From Chloroflexota bacterium (GTDB taxonomy: Bacteria; Chloroflexota; Anaerolineae; Anaerolineales; Villigracilaceae), in contig JACRBN010000026.1 of assembly GCA_016213105.1 (NCBI GenBank), positions 620,001 to 684,000 of the forward strand: 64,000 nucleotides of DNA. Reading direction: 5' to 3'. Positions within the stretch are counted from its first letter, which is position 1. Each line of letters starts with the position of its first letter. The position numbers and the translations under genes are program-made. The notes under the pieces were generated by a model, which did not search any database, had not been told where the DNA came from, and worked only from the letters and a program-made list of their open reading frames with translations. Below are positions 16,744 through 23,602 of this stretch, piece after piece.

Positions 16744-18324
16744 CTACAGCCGTCCCGTGAGGGAGGAGCGGTCGGCCAGGCTCTTGGTCTGGAGTCGCGG
16801 CTGTTCCTGTCCGCTTTCGAAGCCCTTGACCTGTTTGGCCTCGACTGCCGGGGATTTGAGGTCGGAGGAATTCAGGGCCTCCCGCAGGCGTTTGACGGCG
16901 CCCGGTTCGTCCCCCATGTCCAGGCATTCGCGGGCGTCGCTGATCCTGTTCTTCACCTTGACCAGCGCCTCCTCCTTCAGCTCGATGATGTCGTCCATCC
17001 AGCCCCGCGCGCGTTCCGCGTCCACCTCGCCGCCGCCGTCCCCGAGGCATTTCAGGGCATTCTGGATTTTGCGCGTCACGCGCTGAACGGCCGTCATGTA
17101 GGTGGAGTTCTTATCCATCACGGCGGATTGCGTAACGCGGGTCGAGCGGGAGGGCAGGGGCTGCATGATGGCGTCCGGGCGGTAGGTGAAGAGCACCGGC
17201 GCGCCGAAGTCGCGATTGGTCCAGCGCACCTTGGCGGTGATCTTCGAGCGCCCGATCTGGACCGCGGCATCCACATCCTTGCCGTCGCGCAGCGCCTCGT
17301 AGAAGCCCTGCGCGAAGATGGTGGCGAAATCGTTGGTGATGGTGAACTGCATGGCCACCACGGCGGGGATGTTGCGCTTGAAGATGCGGTCGGCCAGGCT
17401 CATGAAGCCCGGCTCGGTGCCCGATTGCGCGCTCTGACAGGCCTGGAGCAGTACCAGGCGCGGTTTCCAATCCGAGAACAACTGCGAGATGTGGTCGGCG
17501 CTGATCCAGTCCACCAGGCCCTCCTCGTCGCTCTTCATCAGGCCCAGGAAGCCCTCGTTTTGTTCGAACTTGCCGTGACCGATGAAGTGCAGCACGTGCG
17601 GCTGCCACTCCTCCTTGATCAGGTCCATGATGTTTTCGTAGCTGGCCGGCTGGTCGAGATAGTCGATGCCGGGGATGTCCTGCTGGTAGCTCTTGAGGCG
17701 GCCGAGCACCTTGACATCCATGTTCTTTTCCTCGCCGCTCCCGCCGGGCGTGGCCAGCCTGCCGATCTCCTCCAGGACCTTGGTGCTGATCACGCCGCCC
17801 AGTTTGTCCGGGTCGCTGATGACGACCAGGGTGCGCAGGGGCGGCTCCTGGAGGCGCAGGTCGAGCGTGCCGCCCAGGGTCAGGTGGCGCGAGAGGGTCA
17901 GGAAGGAGCGCTCGGTGGCCAGCCACAACTCCATCCTGGGGCAGAACAGGAATTCCATCGGCCAGGCAAACACCGTGGATTTGGGATGCACGTCGATGAT
18001 GACCCGCAGCCAGCGGTTTGTTTTCCTATCCTGCCGTTCGTTCAGGATGCCTTGCAGGGTCTGTTCGAAGAAGACGCCCACCTGGCCCGGGAAGATCGCG
18101 TTGTACAGGTTGCGTCCCAGGCGCTGGATGTCGCCCCCGTCCAGGGTGCTCATGCCGAGTTTGACCAGGTAGTCGCGGATGTCATCCCGCAGGGAAGGGT
18201 CGTCGGAGACCTTCGCCTCGGGGCCGGGATGTTCCTGGTTGGTGGTGTCGAAATGCGAGACCTCGATGGAGTCGTTGGCATTGATTTTCAGGCGGAACTG
18301 ATCGTAATCCCTTCTTTCCTCCAT
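16744..18324 (-). CDS. CHAT-domain (caspase-like) cysteine protease
   Basis: 526 aa from ATG 18324, which has GGAGG 6 bases upstream; the longer frame to 18894 overlaps the preceding gene and is rejected. Residues about 160-385 are the CHAT domain: LHFIGHGKF with catalytic H250, then LVLLQACQSAQSG with catalytic C296, and the family end motif GAPVLFTY. Residues 1-150 are an unassigned N-terminal domain (Leu/Trp-rich, possibly recognition). Residues 400-526 are helical. CHAT proteases act in programmed death and defence, often next to TPR proteins as here. No CRISPR gRAMP gene is near, so this is not type III-E. The substrate is unknown; the 306-aa neighbour is a candidate. Confidence 0.88.
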   Translation of the reverse strand: MEERRDYDQFRLKINANDSIEVSHFDTTNQEHPGPEAKVSDDPSLRDDIRDYLVKLGMSTLDGGDIQRLGRNLYNAIFPGQVGVFFEQTLQGILNERQDRKTNRWLRVIIDVHPKSTVFAWPMEFLFCPRMELWLATERSFLTLSRHLTLGGTLDLRLQEPPLRTLVVISDPDKLGGVISTKVLEEIGRLATPGGSGEEKNMDVKVLGRLKSYQQDIPGIDYLDQPASYENIMDLIKEEWQPHVLHFIGHGKFEQNEGFLGLMKSDEEGLVDWISADHISQLFSDWKPRLVLLQACQSAQSGTEPGFMSLADRIFKRNIPAVVAMQFTITNDFATIFAQGFYEALRDGKDVDAAVQIGRSKITAKVRWTNRDFGAPVLFTYRPDAIMQPLPSRSTRVTQSAVMDKNSTYMTAVQRVTRKIQNALKCLGDGGGEVDAERARGWMDDIIELKEEALVKVKNRISDARECLDMGDEPGAVKRLREALNSSDLKSPAVEAKQVKGFESGQEQPRLQTKSLADRSSLTGRL

Positions 18325-18326
18325 GC

Positions 18327-19247
18327 TCAACCTCCATCCAGGCCGGCGGTGATGTCGTCCCAGGGCATGTCGTGGGTGACGGGCGCGCCCTTCCTGAAGA
18401 AATTGCCGGCCAGGCTCGACATTAACCCGGCCACGTTGTGAATGTCGGCGGTGAAGAGGTGGAGGGTCGGCAGCGCCTTCAACACACCGTTCACGTCCAC
18501 GCGGGTCACGTTCTTGGGGACCTGCAGCACGACCCCCAGGTGGGGCCGCTCGTACAGCACCTCCGACTCGCTTTCCATGCGCCAGTAGACCTTCACGCCG
18601 CCCTGTCCGCTGCTGAGGATGCGCGGGCGTTTGATGTCGTATTCGAAGGGGCCGAAGATCAACCCGGCCCGCCCGGCGGCCTTGAGTTTGATGGCCGCCT
18701 CGGCGGGCAGGTCGAGTTTCTTCAACTGCGGGGCCGCCTGCAGCGGGTCGACGTCGAATTCGAAGTTCTCGTTCAAGCCGACCTTCAGACCCTGCCAGGC
18801 GTGGAGGATGGGCTGCCAATCCTCCTTGGGGAAGATCTGGTAGGCCACGGGGCGCTCTGCCGCGGGCTGGTCGGGGTTGAATTCGAGGATGCATTCCAGT
18901 TGGACAAAGCCCCCGCCGGGCCTGGGAACGACCGTGATCGGGAAGTTCACCAGGTAGAAATTGTATTGCCGCAGCAGTTCAGCGATGTAGGGGGGGATTT
19001 CCAGGCCGAGTTTGCCGAACAGCCTTTTGTTGAGGGCCAGGGCGGTCAGTTTGGGCGAGAATTCCACCACATCCTTGCCGAGTTCCGCCGCCAGTTCCTG
19101 GAGCTGGGTTTTACGCACCGCATTCTCCTGCGGCCCCAAATGAACCTTATAGTCGCGGACCACGTCCGCAAATTCCTGTAGATACTGATTGCGATCGCCT
19201 GGTTTGAAATTGACCCCCAATTCGGCATACAAATCATCCATACTCAT
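18327..19247 (-). CDS. Uncharacterised 306-aa protein, first gene of the CHAT operon
   Basis: 306 aa from ATG 19247 with GGAGG 5 bases upstream. The protein is soluble and mostly beta, with a helical N-terminal 75 residues. Visible segments include NFPITVVPRPGGGFVQLE, LIFGPFEYDIKRP and a C-terminal stretch GLMSSLAGNFFRKG. No family is recognised. The stop is two bases before the CHAT start, so the two are coupled. It could be the protease substrate, an effector released by cleavage, or a sensor. This rests only on gene order. Confidence 0.8.
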   Translation of the reverse strand: MSMDDLYAELGVNFKPGDRNQYLQEFADVVRDYKVHLGPQENAVRKTQLQELAAELGKDVVEFSPKLTALALNKRLFGKLGLEIPPYIAELLRQYNFYLVNFPITVVPRPGGGFVQLECILEFNPDQPAAERPVAYQIFPKEDWQPILHAWQGLKVGLNENFEFDVDPLQAAPQLKKLDLPAEAAIKLKAAGRAGLIFGPFEYDIKRPRILSSGQGGVKVYWRMESESEVLYERPHLGVVLQVPKNVTRVDVNGVLKALPTLHLFTADIHNVAGLMSSLAGNFFRKGAPVTHDMPWDDITAGLDGG

Positions 19248-19332
19248 ACCGACCTCCTTGTGAAAGACGCGGTCCCGAATGGCTGGGCCCCGCCCCCGTC
19301 GGGGCGCGATGTGTGCTGGAATGTCTCTCATC

Positions 19333-19360
19333 AGTATAGCACCAACCCGAAACGATTCAA
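19333..19360 (-). promoter_or_regulatory. Predicted promoter of the CHAT operon
   Basis: Minus strand: -35 TTGAAT (19360-19355), 16-base spacer, -10 TATACT (19338-19333). It gives a leader of about 80 bases before the ATG at 19247, which includes a GC-rich hairpin (GCCCCG/CGGGGC region near 19295-19310). Confidence 0.6.
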
Positions 19361-19480
19361 GCGGCGTTGGCACAATCAGCCTGGACTTGTGCAATCCATT
19401 CAATCCGTGCTGTAAAACGGGACAGTCTTCCTCTGCTCACGCCATTCTCTGCTTTCCTCATTCCATGAGAAGGTTTGTCA

Positions 19481-20397
19481 TTACTTCCACCCGCTATTTC
19501 GTGCCCATCGCATTCCTGGCAGATGTTTGTCCGTCAATACCTCTCGCAAGGGATATTCCAGAAATTGCCATATCCTTTTGGCAACTGACGGAAAATCCCT
19601 TGCCATCGTGTTGAAAAGTTTCGATTTTTGCAGGAACGTTTCCCACTCATCCTGCCTGGAGGTCGCAAACGCATCCCCAAGCCCATAAGGAACCTGATCT
19701 GTCAGTTTGGCAGGGCGATTGGCGAACGTGGATCGAATGGCATTTGCCACAGCCTGACTTTCAAACTCGAATGTTTCAGTAAACAGGTAAATGTCGTAAT
19801 AGTCTTTCCAACGGCTGTTGGTCTCGGCAAAGCGGATCATGGCATGGAATTTTCAGAAATAATCGACTCGATTGGATACCCCTTGATATGCGGCTTTTCC
19901 ATCCCTGAAAGAAGCACGGGATAATCCATACTCACCGCTTCTGACGCCAGTTCGTCCGAAAAGCCGACATCCACCTGAATGGGCAGTTTCATCTTTCCCA
20001 GGTTGCCAACAAATGTAATTTTGACTCCGCCCTGATCTGCTTCCGCCTGGGTCGAGGAAAACCGCAACGAATTGACATCGAAGATAACGCCATCCTCAGG
20101 GCAGGATATTGAAAACGCCTCGCGAAAAACGGACAAAATATCCTGCCGTGCATTACCGGAGATGCCCAGAAAATCCATATCGCGCGTGGTCCGACGCATG
20201 GGTATCTCCAGCCCATAGAACATCAAACCGCCTTTGAGAATCAAGTCATTGACGTGCGGCGTTTTGGACAGGCGATACAGGAATCGTTCCATTCCATAGT
20301 ACTGAAGAAGTTCGTTGAATGATTGTCCGCTCTCATTCGCCTTGTTTTGCAACTTCGCCTGAATGGATGCGGGGATGTTCGAAATTTCACGTTTCAT
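19481..20397 (-). pseudogene. abiEii: AbiEii-type nucleotidyltransferase toxin, interrupted by a frameshift
   Basis: The first frame (20397-19837) encodes 186 aa with KGGLMFYGLEIP and RRTTRDMDFLG, the nucleotide-binding and metal-binding (DxD) motifs of AbiEii/AbiGii. It ends early at NSMP. The second frame (19840-19481) continues the family with RWKDYYDIYLF. Adding one base to the A-run at 19850-19853 (minus strand) joins them as SEKFHAMIRFAET, the expected sequence, giving about 305 aa. So a single-base deletion separates two otherwise intact halves. It may be a true inactivation or a homopolymer sequencing error. The start overlaps the antitoxin stop (ATGA). Intact relatives transfer nucleotides to tRNA and halt growth. 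Confidence 0.82.
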
Positions 20398-20996
20398 AGC
20401 AGACTCTTCAGGTAGGGCATCATCAGCTTGTCGACGCGATCGATCCTGGCGTATTCCAGGAGGGTATGCACATCCAGGTTGGGCTGGCGGATGTAATCCT
20501 TCAGCGCTTCGAGGGCCACATCCTCCCCGACACGGTTTCTGAATTTGAAACAATCCGCAACCGTCTTTTCGCGGTTGTAGATTTTTACCTTGACCCCATC
20601 CAGCACGTGGACATCCACCCCGACAGAATGCAGGGAGGTTTTCACCCAGAACACTTCCAGCGGCGGATATTGGACACGCGGCCTCGGCGTGTTTTGCGGC
20701 AGGGCAACGTATATGCTGTGGGGGATTTGGGTGGTCAGTTCGTAAAAATACAGCGCCGAGATCAGGCAGATGACCGCCTTCGGCACAAGCAGGCTGACTT
20801 GAACGAGATCGGGGTCTGACGGCATTTCGCTGTCCGCGAGGCGATATATACCGCGCGCCTCTCGAAGCAGTTCCCCCTTTTCAACCATCTCATAGATGAC
20901 ATGCTCAGGCACGCCCAGCCGTATCGCCTCGGCGGCGCGTAGAATACCCTCGTGTTTCTCGAAGATGGTTTTGAAGGGGGTGAATTTGTCTGGCAT
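20394..20996 (-). CDS. abiEi: AbiEi-type antitoxin / transcriptional autorepressor
   Basis: 200 aa from ATG 20996; a longer frame to 21032 would run into the operator and is not preferred. The N-terminal winged helix (residues about 10-60: GILRAAEAIRLGVPEHVIYEM, then GELLREARGIYRL) is the AbiEi_4-type DNA-binding domain. The rest (VQVSLLVPKAVICLISALYF, then VKVKIYNREKTVADCFKFRN) matches the AbiEi C-terminal domain. In the known AbiE system this protein represses its own operon and neutralises the toxin. A strong palindrome lies over the promoter just upstream. The toxin start overlaps this stop by four bases. Confidence 0.9.
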   Translation of the reverse strand: MPDKFTPFKTIFEKHEGILRAAEAIRLGVPEHVIYEMVEKGELLREARGIYRLADSEMPSDPDLVQVSLLVPKAVICLISALYFYELTTQIPHSIYVALPQNTPRPRVQYPPLEVFWVKTSLHSVGVDVHVLDGVKVKIYNREKTVADCFKFRNRVGEDVALEALKDYIRQPNLDVHTLLEYARIDRVDKLMMPYLKSLL

Positions 20997-21003
20997 GGAA
21001 TAT

Positions 21004-21052
21004 ATTATACAAGAAAATCTATGTACTTTCAATAATGTACATAGATTTTCTT
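21004..21052 (-). promoter_or_regulatory. abiE promoter with 16-bp-arm operator palindrome
   Basis: AAGAAAATCTATGTAC (21011-21026) and GTACATAGATTTTCTT (21037-21052) are perfect inverted arms around a 10-base loop. On the minus strand the loop holds -35 TTGAAA (21032-21027), a 17-base spacer follows, and -10 TATAAT is at 21009-21004. The ATG lies 7 bases past the -10, so the transcript is probably leaderless. The layout fits autorepression by AbiEi. Confidence 0.8.
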
Positions 21053-21421
21053 TTAGAGCGAAATCATTTCTTTTACCTTCCCCATCACAGTGGACAAGTT
21101 CATCATGACCTCATCATTCCTGAAACGGATGATCTTCAACCCCAACGCGGACAATACCTTTTCCCGCCTCTCGTCCTCTTCTTTCTGCAAATCGTGGATA
21201 TCCCCATCCACTTCGATGACCAGCGCGGACTTGTGACAATAAAAATCGACAATGAATCCCTGAATGACCTGTTGTCTCCTAAAATGGACTCCCAACTTGT
21301 TCGCCCGAAGTTCGTCCCACAAGATTGTCTCGGCGGGAGTCATGTCGCGACGCAGTTCTTTTGCACGTTGAAGTTTTTCTTTGGTGACGTGTTGACCTGG
21401 GATGATGTTCTTGACTGGCAT
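21053..21421 (-). CDS. DUF559 endonuclease-like protein
   Basis: 122 aa. It contains the DUF559 core: RDMTPAETILWDELR, then GVHFRRQQVIQGFIVDFYC, and the putative catalytic IEVDGDIHD in a PD-(D/E)xK/Vsr-like fold. Such proteins are small and of unproven activity, and are often found near mobile or repair genes. A TAAAAT lies 6 bases before the ATG, with no Shine-Dalgarno. The stop codon abuts the abiE operator palindrome. It is co-directional with abiE but has separate regulation. Confidence 0.85.
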   Translation of the reverse strand: MPVKNIIPGQHVTKEKLQRAKELRRDMTPAETILWDELRANKLGVHFRRQQVIQGFIVDFYCHKSALVIEVDGDIHDLQKEEDERREKVLSALGLKIIRFRNDEVMMNLSTVMGKVKEMISL

Positions 21422-21444
21422 AATGAGATTTTACCTCTCTCCCG

Positions 21445-21559
21445 TCTCCCCCAAGGGGGAGAGGCTAAAACCATCCTCATTCCAAGCCTTGCTCGGGAAA
21501 CCTAATCCGCTCTCGGTCAGAAAAGAAGTCAATCCCATACCCTCTCCCTTGGGAGAGGG
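21445..21559. repeat. Two palindromic CTCTCCC-type elements
   Basis: TCTCCCCC/GGGGGAGA (21445-21452 and 21455-21462) and CCCTCTCCC/GGGAGAGGG (21540-21548 and 21551-21559). The second is the same 9-bp stem as at 5691-5711. They lie in the 497-base gap between DUF559 and the methyltransferase, which also holds a Vsr-like remnant and a promoter. Confidence 0.75.
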
Positions 21560-21610
21560 GCAAACGGACACGCCGATCAATCATGCCAATCAGGGAGAGG
21601 TTCCTTCAAC

Positions 21611-21683
21611 TCACGAAGTCCCACACGCGGACGACGACCCAGCCCAGTTTGCGCAATTCCCGATTGACAAAACGGTACTCCCT
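21611..21683 (-). pseudogene. Remnant of a Vsr/DUF559-type endonuclease C-terminus
   Basis: Minus strand: 24 codons between an in-frame stop (21686-21684) and TGA at 21613-21611. The peptide includes FVNRELRKLGWVVVRVWDF, very like the C-terminal NRxLRKxGWxVxRIWE signature of Vsr mismatch endonucleases. No upstream part of such a gene remains in frame. Probably a decayed gene beside the present methyltransferase. Confidence 0.55.
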
Positions 21684-21861
21684 TTATCCCGCCTTTGCAT
21701 TGACCTGATTTGTCCATAATTTGACGCGCCGATCGCCGAATCCGCAAATAAAATTTACATCATCGTATTAGGGGAGATATCCGCAGGATTGAGGGAGTAT
21801 CTATCTTTGCCCTCCGTTTTTTCCCGTCTGTTCGGATTACCTAAATCATATCATTACTAAC

Positions 21862-21890
21862 TGAACTTCTGTTCTTATTTTAGGTATAAT
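21862..21890 (+). promoter_or_regulatory. Candidate promoter of the methyltransferase cassette
   Basis: TATAAT at 21885-21890 lies 28 bases before the ATG at 21919, with a weak TGAACT 17 bases upstream of it. AAAGG precedes the start codon. Only this gene of the four has a visible promoter. Confidence 0.5.
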
Positions 21891-21918
21891 AAGCTCAGGA
21901 TAAACAAAGGCATAACTT

Positions 21919-23598
21919 ATGGCGCGCCAAATTTCAGAGAAAAAACAATATGGAGTTTTTTACACGCCAAAACGTGTTGCTGATGTGCTTTGCAAGTGGG
22001 CAATCAGAGCAAAAACTGATAAGGTTTTGGAACCCAGCTTTGGCGGGTGTGATTTCTTAGAATCTTCGCGTTCCAGATTTATTGAACTGGGCTTGCAAAA
22101 GATAGTTGCTGAAAGTAGATTGTATGGCGCTGATATTGACCCATTCGCATTTAGTACTCTTTCCACATTTCTGGTAAATCCTAACGGGCATTTTAAACAA
22201 CAAGATTTTCTCAGTCTCTCTTTAAAATCATTCTCTGCTGATGACAATGGATTTGATGCTGTTGTCGGAAATCCGCCTTATGTTTCACACCATAACATGT
22301 CCGACGAACAAAAAAAAACGGCCTTAAATGCCATAAGCAATAATGATTATGATCTTGGTGGACGGGCAAGTTTATGGGCATATTTTGTATTGCACAGCTT
22401 GAGTTTTCTCAAACTGGGGGGTCGAATGGCTTGGGTCTTACCAAGCAGTTTTTTGTATTCTGATTATGCGAGACAAGTACGTGAAGTCTTAGTAAATCGG
22501 TTTGAAAAGTGTTTGCTCATTAATCTTCACGAGAGATTGTTTATTAGCGATGGAACAGAAGAAATTAGTGTAATAACACTTTGCGAAGGGTTAGTTGACT
22601 CTAACCCAACTCCTAACATACAGATAATATCTGCCTCCAATGCAAGCGAAATTGAGAAAGTGCTTGAGCGATGGGAAAGCAACAAATCAAAAGGTAAATC
22701 AAGTTTTCAGGCTGGCAATAGGCTGTCAAGCGCCGAGTCAAGAAAACTCTTTGAGCAATTGTCTGCTGACGGTTTCACTAAACAGATTGGCGATTTGTTT
22801 GACATCCAAATCGGAATTGTTTCAGGGGCTAATTCGTTCTTTATTCTGAATTCTGAAAATTGGAAAAAGCACAAACTTCCAGACAAAATCGCAAGTCGTG
22901 TTTTGACCAAATTCAGGTTTGCCAAAGGTGCGACTTTAGAGCAAGAGGATGTTGAAACAATTCTCCAAACAGGAGAAAATTGCTTGTTGGTTGACACAAC
23001 CAAGATTGAAAAAATTGACGAGAAAGTGCAAGAGTATTTGGATTCGTTTCCAAAAGACAAGATTGAAACCATAACCACATTTACAAGAAGAAAACGCTCA
23101 GGTATCTGGCATCGTTTCAACGACAATCGCATTCCAGATGCCTTTTTCCCATATATGCAGAACATAGGAACGTGGATTGTTATTAATAAAGCATGTATAA
23201 ATGCTACAAACTCGATCCATAGGCTTTATCATAGAAGCAATGTCACCGAAAAGGAATTGAAGCTTGCCACAATTTCGATCTTGAGCACCTTCAGCCAATT
23301 ATCTGCTGAAATCGAAGGACGTACTTACGGCGCTGGCGTTTTGAAACACGAACCATCGGAAGCCGCAAAAATCAAAATACTTATGCCTGAAGTTGAAACG
23401 AAAAGGGTTGATAGCGCAATCAAGAAAATTGACAGACTTCTTCGGCAGGGTTTACACCAACAAGCTCGTAAAATGGCTGATGAATTCCTACTCGAACAAT
23501 ATTCTGGCGAAATACAGTATTCTTATTCATTCTTTGACGATGAACTGTCTGCCTTGCAAAGTAGAAGAATGCCTTTGAAAAAACAATCAAGGAAATAA
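21919..23598 (+). CDS. N6-adenine DNA methyltransferase, Eco57I/TaqI-like
   Basis: 559 aa. The N-terminus GVFYTPKRVADVL is typical of gamma-type adenine methyltransferases. Motif I (SAM binding) is VLEPSFGGCDFLE and motif IV is NPPY at residues 118-121. The C-terminal half (about 270-520) resembles a target-recognition region (FDIQIGIVSGANSFF). It would methylate adenine in a specific site. No nuclease motif is seen in it, and there is no restriction gene beside it. It is much more AT-rich than the flanks, pointing to horizontal transfer. It leads a tight four-gene cassette: the next gene starts 4 bases after its stop. Confidence 0.88.
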   Translation: MARQISEKKQYGVFYTPKRVADVLCKWAIRAKTDKVLEPSFGGCDFLESSRSRFIELGLQKIVAESRLYGADIDPFAFSTLSTFLVNPNGHFKQQDFLSLSLKSFSADDNGFDAVVGNPPYVSHHNMSDEQKKTALNAISNNDYDLGGRASLWAYFVLHSLSFLKLGGRMAWVLPSSFLYSDYARQVREVLVNRFEKCLLINLHERLFISDGTEEISVITLCEGLVDSNPTPNIQIISASNASEIEKVLERWESNKSKGKSSFQAGNRLSSAESRKLFEQLSADGFTKQIGDLFDIQIGIVSGANSFFILNSENWKKHKLPDKIASRVLTKFRFAKGATLEQEDVETILQTGENCLLVDTTKIEKIDEKVQEYLDSFPKDKIETITTFTRRKRSGIWHRFNDNRIPDAFFPYMQNIGTWIVINKACINATNSIHRLYHRSNVTEKELKLATISILSTFSQLSAEIEGRTYGAGVLKHEPSEAAKIKILMPEVETKRVDSAIKKIDRLLRQGLHQQARKMADEFLLEQYSGEIQYSYSFFDDELSALQSRRMPLKKQSRK

Positions 23599-23602
23599 CA
23601 TC

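Noticed and set aside
18325-18894. N-terminal extension of the CHAT frame to 18894
   Set aside because: It overlaps the 306-aa gene completely; the internal ATG at 18324 has a strong ribosome site.
13543-19247. Type III-E CRISPR Craspase (TPR-CHAT with gRAMP)
   Set aside because: CHAT and TPR are separate genes and there is no gRAMP, Cas1 or repeat array in the window.
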